Assembly (NCBI RefSeq): GCF_947253065.1 | Contig: NZ_CAMXWS010000008.1 | Coordinates: 3,107-67,106, forward strand | Direction: 5' to 3' | DNA length: 64,000 bases | Source: an uncultured Corynebacterium sp. | GTDB lineage: Bacteria > Actinomycetota > Actinomycetes > Mycobacteriales > Mycobacteriaceae | In this document: positions 1-8,287 of the stretch, one piece after another | How positions within the stretch are numbered: position 1 is the first letter of the stretch | How the letters are laid out: each line of letters opens with the position of its first letter | Notes under the pieces: model-generated | Seen by the model: the letters and a program-made list of their open reading frames with translations, nothing else | Told to the model about the DNA's origin: nothing | Database searches by the model: none | Made by a program: the position numbers and the translations under genes

Positions 1-448
1 CTTCGTCGGTACCAGTGGACATCTCCAAAGAGCCACCGCCGATATCCAAGTTGGTGATCTTGCCCGCAGACCAGCCGTACCAACGGCGGGCAGCGAGAAA
101 TGTCAGACGGGCTTCATCTTCACCGGAGAGGACCTGCAGCTTCACACCGGTCTTCTTCTCCACATGGTTCAAAACCTCTTCAGAGTTCGTGGCAGAACGC
201 ACTGCAGAGGTAGCGAAGCCGAGTAATTCCTCGCACTTCAAATTGTCAGCCAGGGCCGCTGCTTCTTGGACAGCTTCTACGAGCTTCTTGACACCTTTAT
301 CGTCAATCGCACCCTTTTTATCCAACATCTCCACGAGCCGAAGCGACTGTTTCCAGTCACTCATGGGGGTCGGACGTCCACCACTACGGGCATCTACTGC
401 CACGAGGTGGACAGTGTTGCTGCCCACGTCCAATACACCTAGTCGCAC
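1..448 (-). CDS. ppx: Ppx/GppA-type exopolyphosphatase, C-terminus cut by window edge
   Basis: Only the N-terminal ~149 residues lie in the window. They open with LGVLDVGSNTVHLV, the phosphate-1 motif of the ASKHA-fold Ppx/GppA family, and continue to NLDIGGGSLE, the phosphate-2 motif. The family hydrolyses inorganic polyphosphate or pppGpp. The start is GTG at 448: a -10 box TAGGGT (complement of 456-461) ends 7 nt upstream, which suits a leaderless transcript. In C. glutamicum a ppx gene lies just beyond the senX3-regX3 pair, as here. The divergent gene starts only 34 nt away, so the two promoters must interleave. Confidence 0.85.
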   Translation of the reverse strand, partial: MRLGVLDVGSNTVHLVAVDARSGGRPTPMSDWKQSLRLVEMLDKKGAIDDKGVKKLVEAVQEAAALADNLKCEELLGFATSAVRSATNSEEVLNHVEKKTGVKLQVLSGEDEARLTFLAARRWYGWSAGKITNLDIGGGSLEMSTGTDE

Positions 449-482
449 AGGTTCAACCCTAGACCGTCTACCGTGTTTCAGT

Positions 483-1349
483 GTGAACCAACCTGTATTT
501 CTCGGGTTTCCAAAAAACTCGCCCGCTGGAAAATCAATCCGCGCCGGTCATGAATTGCCACCGGATTTTCCGCGTGAATGGTTCGAATTCACGCATCCAG
601 ATGACCCGCACCACTACTTCAGCATCGACCTGACCTGGCTGGAATCTACCTGGTCATGCCGTTTTGGCACCTCGCAGTGCCGTGGCATCTCGGAAGATCT
701 GCCCGTCGTCGGCTGCTGCATTCACGGCGCGTACCTCTCGGATGAGACCGACCGCGATGACCTCTACAACGCGGTCGCTGAAATGCCTGCAAAATTCTGG
801 CAGCTTCGCCCCGATGATGTGGACAGTTACATTGCGGCCGCTGATCCAGTCGAGCTCGAACCGTGGCTCGAATGGGACGACGATGAAGAAGAACCGTCAT
901 TGAAAACAACAGTCGTCGACGGGGCCTGCATCTTCGCTAACCGCCACGGCCACCCCACCGGCCCTGGCTGCGCACTGCACCAGTGGGCAATGGCGGAAGG
1001 ACGCAACATCATCGGCTCTAAGCCCGAAGTGTGCTGGCAGGTGCCTTTCTCACGCGAAGATGAATGGCAAGAGCGTAGCGACGGCCAGGAGATCCTCCGC
1101 ACCACCATCGGCGAATACGACCGCCGCCAGTGGGGCGACGGTGGCGAAGACTTCGACTGGTGGTGCACAAACGACCCGACCTGCCACTCCGGAAACAGCA
1201 CCCCGGTGTGGAAGTCCATGCGCGATGAGCTGATTCAGCTGATCGGCGAGAAGCCCTACGCGATCGTCGAAAAGCACTGCGAAGCGCGAGCAAAGATGCC
1301 CGCGGACGCGAAATCCGTGCACCCGGCAACCCGGGCAGCTAATTCGTGA
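483..1349 (+). CDS. Conserved corynebacterial protein of unknown function, Cys/Trp-rich
   Basis: The product is about 288 residues with no signal peptide or membrane segment that I can see. It is rich in Trp, Asp, Glu and Cys. The Cys residues occur in spaced groups (TWSCRFGTSQCRG, VGCCIHG, GPGCALHQW, WWCTNDPTCHSG), a pattern that suggests metal binding. The GTG start at 483 is chosen because upstream sequence in this frame is antisense to ppx. A TACCGT box at 469-474 ends 8 nt before it. I believe homologues sit next to ppx/regX3 in other corynebacteria, but I cannot name a function. A start a few codons further in is possible. Confidence 0.7.
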   Translation: MNQPVFLGFPKNSPAGKSIRAGHELPPDFPREWFEFTHPDDPHHYFSIDLTWLESTWSCRFGTSQCRGISEDLPVVGCCIHGAYLSDETDRDDLYNAVAEMPAKFWQLRPDDVDSYIAAADPVELEPWLEWDDDEEEPSLKTTVVDGACIFANRHGHPTGPGCALHQWAMAEGRNIIGSKPEVCWQVPFSREDEWQERSDGQEILRTTIGEYDRRQWGDGGEDFDWWCTNDPTCHSGNSTPVWKSMRDELIQLIGEKPYAIVEKHCEARAKMPADAKSVHPATRAANS

Positions 1350-1371
1350 TCTCGCGTCTAGGTCGGAAGAA

Positions 1372-2070
1372 TTAAGCCTCGAATTTGTAGCCCAGGCCAC
1401 GGACAGTGATCAGCTGCTCTGGGCGGGACGGCTCCTGCTCAATCTTGGTGCGCAGACGCTTCACGTGAACATCAAGGGTCTTGGTGTCGCCGACATAATC
1501 CGAGCCCCAAATGCGATCAATGAGCTGGCCACGAGTGAGCACGCGCCCAGCATTGCGCATCAGATACTCCAGCAGGTCAAATTCCTTGAGAGGCATCGGC
1601 ACAGGCGTGCCATCGACGAAGACCGTGTGGCGCTCTACGTCAAGGCGAACGCGGCCACCCTCAAGCACGTTTTCAGATGCCGCCTCTTCCGCGGAATCCC
1701 CCGACCCGGTACGGCGACGCAACACCGCGCGGATACGAGCAATGAGCTCGCGCGTTGAATACGGCTTAGTCACATAATCATCCGCGCCGAGCTCAAGGCC
1801 GACGACCTTGTCAATCTCCGAATCACGCGCGGTGACCATGATGATCGGCACATCAGAGGTCGCGCGCAGTTTCTTGCACACATCCGTGCCGGACATGCCC
1901 GGAAGCATGAGGTCCAACAGAACCAAGTCAATGTCATTGGCCGCGAAATCCTTCAGAGCAGTCTGCCCATCAGGCGCGATGAGGGCCTCGAAACCTTCCT
2001 TTTGCAGGAGGTAAGCAAGTGGATCGGCCAGCGATTCCTCATCCTCAACAATCAGGATGGTCGTTGTCAT
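1372..2070 (-). CDS. regX3: Two-component response regulator RegX3
   Basis: OmpR/PhoB-type regulator of 232 residues. The receiver domain (1-115) has the phosphoacceptor Asp in LVLLDLMLPGMSG and the conserved Lys in YVTKPYS. The winged-helix DNA-binding domain (~135-230) ends with the typical TVRGLGYKFEA. It lies 20 nt downstream of the senX3-like kinase gene and would be co-transcribed with it. In mycobacteria the pair is the phosphate-starvation sensor, and the neighbouring ppx fits a phosphate role. Start is the first ATG at 2070. Confidence 0.9.
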   Translation of the reverse strand: MTTTILIVEDEESLADPLAYLLQKEGFEALIAPDGQTALKDFAANDIDLVLLDLMLPGMSGTDVCKKLRATSDVPIIMVTARDSEIDKVVGLELGADDYVTKPYSTRELIARIRAVLRRRTGSGDSAEEAASENVLEGGRVRLDVERHTVFVDGTPVPMPLKEFDLLEYLMRNAGRVLTRGQLIDRIWGSDYVGDTKTLDVHVKRLRTKIEQEPSRPEQLITVRGLGYKFEA

Positions 2071-2090
2071 TGCGTTTCCTTAAACCCTCT

Positions 2091-3359
2091 CTAATCTTCT
2101 TTGCCCTCAGCACGCCCCACTAAACGGCCCGCCAAAGAGATCATTTTCGGCTGCGACTCGGCGGACTCCCCACTGGCTAACTCGGCGATTTCTGCCGGCA
2201 CGACAGTGGAAGCCTCCTTATCCGGCGCGAATACCGGCAACTCGATCGTGAACGTCGAGCCAGTACCCAGCCGCGACCACAACTTAATATTACCGCCATG
2301 GTTTGCCACCACATGCTTAACGATGGCCAAACCAAGACCCGTTCCACCTGTTTGTCGCGAACGTGCCTTATCCACCCGGAAGAAGCGCTCAAAGACTCGC
2401 TTCTGGTCCTCCGGAGCAATCCCCATTCCGCGGTCCGTAACGCGAATGAGCACCACAGAATCACGCACGATCTTCTGGGTCACGCTTACCGGGCGGCCCT
2501 TCGGTGAGTAATTGATCGCATTCGAGATCAGATTCGACACAGCGGTGACCAGCATTGACCTATCGCCGACCACATAGGTATCGGACCGTTCGCCCCGAGT
2601 CAGCTCAATCTCGTGCCCTTCCGCTGCGAGCTGATTGCGTTCCACGGCCTCGTCGATAATGTCATCAACGCGCACCGGCGCCATTTCCGGAAGAGCCTCC
2701 GCGCCCTGCAGCTTGGACAGGTTGATCAGATCCGCGATCATCGCGCCCATTCTGTGAGCTTCACCGAGAAGCTTCTCGCCGAAGTACACCACGGTCTCCG
2801 GATCGTCAGGATCTTCCAGCAGTGCTTCTGCCAAGAGCGACATGCCACCCACAGGTGTTTTCAGCTCGTGCGAAACATTAGCGACGAAATCGCGCCGTGC
2901 GGATTCCATGCGTGCGTTTTCGGACTCATCCGTCGAGTACACAATGATGTGCTCGGTTTCAGACATCGTCAACGGCTGCACGACAGCACGAACATTGTTC
3001 ACTCGGCTACCCGTGGAACGGTGCTTGAGATTCATCTCCAGCACTCGAGTCTCCTGGTCCTCGAAGACCTCTTTACCCACGCCCCACACCTCAGGGTTCA
3101 GCGTGCGGTCATGCACGATCGACATCTGGTGCGATGCCGCATTCGACAAGATCACCTCACCCCGGCGACCGATAACGGTGATTCCTGTCGGTGAACCCTG
3201 GATGACCAAATGCAGGATGTGGCTAACCGTGCGGGCTTGATTCTCTTCTGAAGAATCGTGCGCACGACTGTGCCCCCGCCACTGCCGAAATCGTTCAATT
3301 CCAGCGGCAGCGAGGGCCGCTACCAACGCTCCCGCAAGGAAGACGTAAATGGTGCTCAC
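2091..3359 (-). CDS. senX3: Sensor histidine kinase SenX3
   Basis: The 422-residue kinase begins with one membrane helix (IYVFLAGALVAALAAAG) followed by a PAS-like domain (~45-150). The dimerisation domain carries the phosphorylated His in VSHELKTPVGGM. The ATP-binding domain has its N box (NLISNAINYSPKG), G1 (DRGMGIAPED) and G2 (GTGLGLAIVKHVV). There is no large extracellular loop, as in mycobacterial SenX3, where signalling goes through the PhoU/Pst system. The start is GTG at 3359, 8 nt after the gpmA stop, so gpmA, senX3 and regX3 form one transcription unit. Confidence 0.88.
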   Translation of the reverse strand: MSTIYVFLAGALVAALAAAGIERFRQWRGHSRAHDSSEENQARTVSHILHLVIQGSPTGITVIGRRGEVILSNAASHQMSIVHDRTLNPEVWGVGKEVFEDQETRVLEMNLKHRSTGSRVNNVRAVVQPLTMSETEHIIVYSTDESENARMESARRDFVANVSHELKTPVGGMSLLAEALLEDPDDPETVVYFGEKLLGEAHRMGAMIADLINLSKLQGAEALPEMAPVRVDDIIDEAVERNQLAAEGHEIELTRGERSDTYVVGDRSMLVTAVSNLISNAINYSPKGRPVSVTQKIVRDSVVLIRVTDRGMGIAPEDQKRVFERFFRVDKARSRQTGGTGLGLAIVKHVVANHGGNIKLWSRLGTGSTFTIELPVFAPDKEASTVVPAEIAELASGESAESQPKMISLAGRLVGRAEGKED

Positions 3360-3367
3360 GGAAGGGA

Positions 3368-4114
3368 CTACTTATTCCCCTGGTTTGCCACAGCAGCAGC
3401 ACCAGCCGCAGCTGCCTCCGGGTCAAGGTAGGTGCCACCTGGGTTGGTCACCTTGCCGTCAGCATCGAATTCGTAGACCAGCGGCATGCCCGTCGGAATG
3501 TTCAGGCCAGCGATCTCCTCATCCGAAATATTGTCCAGGTACTTCACCAGCGCGCGCAGGGAGTTGCCGTGCGCAGCCAGCATGACAGTCTTGCCAGCGA
3601 GCACCTCCGGCAGCACGCAATCGATGTAGTACGGAGTGAAGCGCTCCACAACATCCTTCAGGCACTCGGTGCGCGGCACCTCCGGCAGGAAGGAATAGCG
3701 GGCATCATCGGTCTGCGCGTACTCGTTGGCCGGATCGATCTCTGGTGGCGGAGTGTCGTAGGAACGACGCCATTGCATGAACTGCTCTTCGCCGAACTGT
3801 TCGCGGATCTCAGCCTTGTTCAGGCCCTGCAGTTTGCCGTAGTGACGCTCGTTGAGGCGCCAGTTGCGCACAACAGGGATCCAGTGCCGGTCAGCGGCGT
3901 TCAGGGAGATATTCGCAGTGCGGATGGCACGGCGCAGCAAAGAAGTGAACACGATGTCGGGAAGGATGCCCTTCTCCTTCATCAGCTTGCCGGCATTCAC
4001 CGCTTCAGCTTCGCCCTTTTCGGTCAGGTCGACATCGACCCAACCGGTGAATTGGTTGGATTCGTTCCACTGGCTCTGTCCGTGACGGACAAGAATTAGC
4101 TTTCCGTTGCTCAT
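3368..4114 (-). CDS. gpmA: 2,3-bisphosphoglycerate-dependent phosphoglycerate mutase
   Basis: The 248-residue glycolytic mutase interconverts 3- and 2-phosphoglycerate. It has the phosphohistidine motif LVRHGQSQWN (His11), the second catalytic His in LAAHGNSLRAL, and the substrate-binding RLNERHYG and WRRSYDTPPP segments. Start is ATG 4114, giving MSNGKLIL and the usual family length. An in-frame extension to 4213 has no family support. It is the first gene of the gpmA-senX3-regX3 unit, an order also found in other Corynebacteriales. Confidence 0.95.
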   Translation of the reverse strand: MSNGKLILVRHGQSQWNESNQFTGWVDVDLTEKGEAEAVNAGKLMKEKGILPDIVFTSLLRRAIRTANISLNAADRHWIPVVRNWRLNERHYGKLQGLNKAEIREQFGEEQFMQWRRSYDTPPPEIDPANEYAQTDDARYSFLPEVPRTECLKDVVERFTPYYIDCVLPEVLAGKTVMLAAHGNSLRALVKYLDNISDEEIAGLNIPTGMPLVYEFDADGKVTNPGGTYLDPEAAAAGAAAVANQGNK

Positions 4115-4203
4115 GGTCCCCAGCATGCCATTTTCGGTGAGATTCTGCCGTAAAACTTGCATGAGAAGCAGCGACGCAGATTCACAGCTATTCACTGCCA
4201 CAT

Positions 4204-5508
4204 ATGGGGTCAATGTGGTCTACATTGACTTGTGTGATTGTGCGTCGAATTGTGTCCCCTGTTGCCCTCCTCAGCCTCGCGCTGAGCATCCTCCCAGCTG
4301 CCCTGCCTGTGGCTCAGGCAGCTCCGACCACGGGCCCCGCCCAATCACAGGGGGCACTAGCCGCACCTGGCGCACCTTTGCGCGTCCGCCCGTTTGATCC
4401 GGAGCGTCCGTTCGGCCCGGATCAGCCGACGACAGAAGAACTGACGGGCCTTAAGACCCACCCCGAGACGTACAGCACGGCGTGTTCGCAGGGCCCGGTT
4501 GGCGATGTCGCACTTGGCAACGGCAAGACGCAGCGCATCATGCTCACTTCCGGTCACTGCGTCGTGGGTATGTCCGACCAGGGCGTGCTAATGGGCCAGG
4601 ACGTATACACCCCGGCGCGCGGTGGCTACGAACGCATCGGAAACGTGGGCATCGTGCGCACGGTCAACGTTCCAGGTGGCTATGACGGCTTATCGACGTC
4701 CCTACGCAAAGCCCGCAACTCCACCGACTGGGGTGTCGTAGTGCTGGATCCTTCTACTCCCGTCGATGGCGCTGCAGCATCCCGCGATAAATTCGGTGGC
4801 CAGCCGAGCCGCCCAATCCCCCTGACTGGCGTGGAGGACTTCCGTACCTTGGCTCCTGGCCAGGTCCGCCTGGACAATTTTGGCAAACCAATTTGCAAGG
4901 ACGGTTCGATCGGTGCCCGCAAGTGCGGCATCCAGCTCCTCTACACATCCGACACCGTGTGGAACTGGGGCTTGGACTACGCCCCGGGGGATTCCGGCGG
5001 AGTGAATTTCGACCCGAAGACTGGTCACATCATCGGTATGACATCCATGGGCATTGGCCCGCTCGGTGCTGCACAGCGCGCTGACCGAGCACTGGAAGAG
5101 GGCTACGGCATTGCCGACGGCAAGGTCAACGAGAATTTCACTCCGGCATCGGCTTCCGGAAAGCGCGCTGATGTCGTGCCCGCCGCTGAAGAAGAAGCTG
5201 AAATCAAGCAGTACCTCGTGGACAACAACCCATCTGTCACACCGGAAGACTTGGTTGAGCCGACGCCGAAGCAGCAATTCGATTCTGCAGTCCACGCAGC
5301 CCAATCTGATGCAGCTGTGATTGCCGGAGACACCCGCGTCTTCGCTGCATCTGCGGCAGTGGCCCTCGCCACCGGTGCTACTACGCCTGGCGAAGTCGGC
5401 GCCGCTGCGAACACCTTCGGCAATGCCGTGGGCAGCTACGCTGCGGCACACGCAGACAATGTCGCCGGCGCTGGCTTGAACTGGGCCCTGGCAGAACTCG
5501 GCTACTAA
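4204..5508 (+). CDS. Secreted trypsin-like (S1) serine protease
   Basis: The product is about 434 residues with an N-terminal signal peptide (hydrophobic core VSPVALLSLALSILPAALP, probable cleavage after AQA). The chymotrypsin-fold triad is visible: His ~118 in TSGHCVVG, Asp ~175 in STDWGVVVLD and Ser ~264 in PGDSGGVNF. A ~110-residue Ala-rich C-terminal region follows the protease domain. The start is uncertain: ATG 4204 is given, but a TACATT box at 4221-4226 ends 7 nt before GTG 4234, which would be a leaderless start still encoding the signal peptide. One copy of the iterated 11-mer lies at 4688. Confidence 0.85.
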   Translation: MGSMWSTLTCVIVRRIVSPVALLSLALSILPAALPVAQAAPTTGPAQSQGALAAPGAPLRVRPFDPERPFGPDQPTTEELTGLKTHPETYSTACSQGPVGDVALGNGKTQRIMLTSGHCVVGMSDQGVLMGQDVYTPARGGYERIGNVGIVRTVNVPGGYDGLSTSLRKARNSTDWGVVVLDPSTPVDGAAASRDKFGGQPSRPIPLTGVEDFRTLAPGQVRLDNFGKPICKDGSIGARKCGIQLLYTSDTVWNWGLDYAPGDSGGVNFDPKTGHIIGMTSMGIGPLGAAQRADRALEEGYGIADGKVNENFTPASASGKRADVVPAAEEEAEIKQYLVDNNPSVTPEDLVEPTPKQQFDSAVHAAQSDAAVIAGDTRVFAASAAVALATGATTPGEVGAAANTFGNAVGSYAAAHADNVAGAGLNWALAELGY

Positions 5509-5528
5509 CCCTTTTAACAGCGGGAGTC

Positions 5529-6800
5529 TCAGTCCCCTGTTGCGTGCCTGCGTTGGATCGCAGGCACGAATTCTTTTTGTGCCTCTTCATAGACCTGCGT
5601 CAGCGCCGCAGCTGATTCAGACCAGCTGAACTTCGCCGCTCGCTTCACGGCAGCCTCGGCCATGGAGATGCGCAGTGCGTCGTCATCAAGCAGCTCCATG
5701 ATTGCATCGGCCCAGGCTTGCGGCTCATGCCCGTCGACAAGCCGTCCTGTCTCTCCATCCGCGACAGCCAACGGCAACCCACCCACGCGTGCTGCGATCA
5801 CCGGGGTGCCCGTCGCCTGCGCCTCAACCGCAACGAGCCCAAAAGACTCGTTATAGCTGGGCACCGCAACAAGATCGGCTGCCTGGTAAATCGCCACGAG
5901 CTCCTCCGGCGGGCGCGGCCCCAAAAAACGCACCTTGCGGCTCAATCCCAGTTTGTGGGCAAGCGCGCGGTAATAATCCACCGACGCATCGCTTCCCGAC
6001 GCCCCACCGCACATGATCACCCGCAGATTCCTCCCCGGATCCCGGTCAACCAGCTCAGCCACCGCCCGCAGGAGCACCTGCGGACCCTTGAATTCCTGCA
6101 TGCGTCCCACAAATGCCACCACCTGGCTATCCACCGGGATGCCCAGATGGCGTCGCGCCAATTCCGTATTCCGGTTCGTGCCGGGGGTGTACATCCGCGT
6201 ATCTGCACCAGGCGTGACTACACGAATCCGCGATGGATCAACGTCATAATGTCTACTCAGCTGATCAATCTCATCATCAGTATTGACCACCAGTACATCA
6301 GCATTATCCACGAGCTGCTGCTCACAGATCCGGCGCGCCTCCGTCTCCGGCGAATCACCGCCCGCATCCTTGTGCGCCGCATTCTTCACTGCTGCCCACG
6401 TATGACCAGTGTGAATCAATGGCACACGCGCCAGATCACGCAACAACCAGCCCACCTGGCCCGACAACCAGTAATGCGAATGGATCACGTCATACGAAAG
6501 ATCTTCACATCGCACGAACTGCACAATTCCACCAGCGAATGCGGCCAACTGAGTCGACAGCTCTTCCTTCGCCAATCCCTCATACGGGCCAGCCACGATA
6601 TTGATCACCCGCAGCCGGTCACCAACCTGCACGACCTCGCCCTGGCTGGGACGGGTCGCACGAGTGAACACGTCGACTTCTACTCCCGCAGCAGCGAGCT
6701 CCCGCGCAGTATTGAGGACATAAACATTCATTCCACCGGCATCACCGGACCCCGGCTGTTCAAGCGGGGAGGTGTGCATGGAGATCATCGCAACGCGCAT
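5529..6800 (-). CDS. mshA: D-inositol-3-phosphate glycosyltransferase (mycothiol synthesis)
   Basis: GT4-family, GT-B-fold enzyme of 423 residues catalysing the first step of mycothiol synthesis: transfer of GlcNAc from UDP-GlcNAc to 1-L-myo-inositol-1-phosphate. The N-terminus has the MshA signature (SMHTSPLEQPGSGDAGGMN). The C-terminal donor domain has VGRMQEFKGPQVLL and the EX7E-type segment PSYNESFGLVAVEAQATG. A TAGACT box (complement of 6807-6812) ends 6 nt before ATG 6800, consistent with a leaderless message. Its 3' end carries the terminator of the convergent protease gene. Confidence 0.95.
   Translation of the reverse strand: MRVAMISMHTSPLEQPGSGDAGGMNVYVLNTARELAAAGVEVDVFTRATRPSQGEVVQVGDRLRVINIVAGPYEGLAKEELSTQLAAFAGGIVQFVRCEDLSYDVIHSHYWLSGQVGWLLRDLARVPLIHTGHTWAAVKNAAHKDAGGDSPETEARRICEQQLVDNADVLVVNTDDEIDQLSRHYDVDPSRIRVVTPGADTRMYTPGTNRNTELARRHLGIPVDSQVVAFVGRMQEFKGPQVLLRAVAELVDRDPGRNLRVIMCGGASGSDASVDYYRALAHKLGLSRKVRFLGPRPPEELVAIYQAADLVAVPSYNESFGLVAVEAQATGTPVIAARVGGLPLAVADGETGRLVDGHEPQAWADAIMELLDDDALRISMAEAAVKRAAKFSWSESAAALTQVYEEAQKEFVPAIQRRHATGD
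5544..5578 (+). terminator. Intrinsic terminator of the S1 protease gene
   Basis: Inverted repeat GTGCCTGCG (5544-5552) / CGCAGGCAC (5559-5567) with a 6-nt loop, followed by TTCTTTTT. It lies inside the 3' end of the convergent mshA coding sequence. Confidence 0.75.
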
Positions 6801-6838
6801 GCACCCAGTCTAGAAAGAATCAACAGTTCACTGCGCGC

Positions 6839-8023
6839 CTAAGACGTGGAGGAAAAATCCGCAGCGATCGTCGCAGCCAAATTCCGGTAGCACCGCAGCG
6901 TATTGTTTCGCAGTCGATCTATATCCACCACTGCCCCTTCCGCGAGGTGTGGATCATAAGGAATGACATGCACAGCACGGGTGCGGGCCGCGAAGTGCGC
7001 GATCACACTATCCATATCCACCGTGGGCTTTGGCGAAGACGAATCTGAAATGACCACCACAGCATTGGCCGCCAAACGGCCATAGCCGTGCAATTCCAAC
7101 CAGTCCAAGGTGGCGGAAGCGGATTGCGCACCATCCAATGCCGGGGAACTGACCAGCACCAACGTGTGCGCCAGATCCAGCACGCCCGCCATCGCCGAGT
7201 GCATTAACCCGGTGCCACAGTCCGTCAGAATCAGGTTGTAATGGTGCTGCAAAATATCCACAGCACGCCGGTAGTCCTCCTCGCTAAAAGCTTCTGAGAC
7301 CGCCGGGTCACGCTCACTTCCAATCACATCCAAACGCGAATTCCCCTGAGTGGTGAACGCCTTCACCTGCGCATACCGCGTCGTGTCTTCCGCGGTGAGC
7401 AAATCACGGATCGTCCCCGGCCCCGGTGTTGCCACCCGCTGCGCCAACGTTCCGAAGTCCGGGTTTGCATCAATCGCGATCACCCGGTCCCCACGTGTTT
7501 GTGCGAGCACAGAACCGAGCGCCACCGTCGTCGTGGTCTTACCCACTCCACCCTTGAGCGACATCACCGCGATCCGGTAATCCCCATGCAAAGGCGTCCG
7601 AATCGCTTCCGTCACCCGCGCGCGCTGTTCCTCCCGTCGCGACTGCCCCGGATTGAATTTTCCACCTGTTGCTTCATGCACGAGCTTTCGCCACCCCTGC
7701 CGCGGCCGCGCCTTCACTGACCGCACTACATCGATCTGCTCAAGCGGGAGCGCAGCCTGGTTGCTCGGCACTGGTTGCGCCTGCGTCGGTGGTGCACTCG
7801 GCGCAGGCGGCGCGGATGGAGCAACTGGCACCGACTGTGCAGCTGGATTTACCGGAGTTACCGGAGCTAGCGGCGCTTCCGGAACTACCTGAGCTGCCGG
7901 TGCCGGTGAAATCGAAGCAGTCGCCGGCCCTGCAGTATCAGGTCGGTGCCGCGCCATCCCCATTTCAGGCACCCACTCCCCCAAGCCTGTATTGGCATAC
8001 CTGCGGTACTGCATATCCGTCAT
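6839..8023 (-). CDS. MinD/ParA-like ATPase with Pro/Ala-rich N-terminus
   Basis: Predicted product of 394 residues. The N-terminal ~110 residues are a low-complexity Pro/Ala/Gln region, then a ParA/MinD ATPase domain with deviant Walker A SLKGGVGKTTTT (~155), switch-like AIDANPDFGTLAQRV and Walker B LILTDCGTG. This arrangement resembles EspI-type ATPases of mycobacterial type VII secretion, but no ESX gene is near, so the role is open. Start ATG 8023 is chosen for the G-rich ribosome site upstream and typical opening; the frame stays open to 8152 without support. It may be co-transcribed with mshA, 38 nt downstream. Confidence 0.75.
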   Translation of the reverse strand: MTDMQYRRYANTGLGEWVPEMGMARHRPDTAGPATASISPAPAAQVVPEAPLAPVTPVNPAAQSVPVAPSAPPAPSAPPTQAQPVPSNQAALPLEQIDVVRSVKARPRQGWRKLVHEATGGKFNPGQSRREEQRARVTEAIRTPLHGDYRIAVMSLKGGVGKTTTTVALGSVLAQTRGDRVIAIDANPDFGTLAQRVATPGPGTIRDLLTAEDTTRYAQVKAFTTQGNSRLDVIGSERDPAVSEAFSEEDYRRAVDILQHHYNLILTDCGTGLMHSAMAGVLDLAHTLVLVSSPALDGAQSASATLDWLELHGYGRLAANAVVVISDSSSPKPTVDMDSVIAHFAARTRAVHVIPYDPHLAEGAVVDIDRLRNNTLRCYRNLAATIAADFSSTS

Positions 8024-8287
8024 GTGTTTAAACCCCCCAAAGGCATCGTGGTCATCACTTTTCGTGATGAGAGTCCTCGTGGGAGCGACTTTACGTGGAT
8101 AAGCAAGCGCGGTGGGGGTAAGAATGTCCACTTTAGTGAGCATCACAAACACGTTTCCGTGACCAAGATCATAAATTATCTGACAAGCCGCTCAAATCAC
8201 TTATATACTTAGCCAAGGTAAATCAATCGGGGATTTACTTATGACCGAAAAACAACCAGACACATAATCTAAACGGAGGGCAGAATA
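8024..8287. promoter_or_regulatory. Divergent intergenic region with strong promoter for the acyl-CoA ligase
   Basis: A good promoter reads rightward: -35 CTGACA (8180-8185), 18-nt spacer, -10 TATACT (8204-8209). Transcription would begin near 8216, leaving a ~70-nt leader. The leader holds an 8-codon open frame, ATG 8241 to TAA 8267. The ribosome site GGAGGG (8275-8280) precedes the TTG start at 8288. Nothing else is recognisable. Confidence 0.6.

Noticed and set aside
15..482. Upstream extension of the 483-1349 frame into the ppx region
   Set aside because: This part is antisense to the conserved ppx N-terminus; the unknown gene more likely starts at GTG 483.
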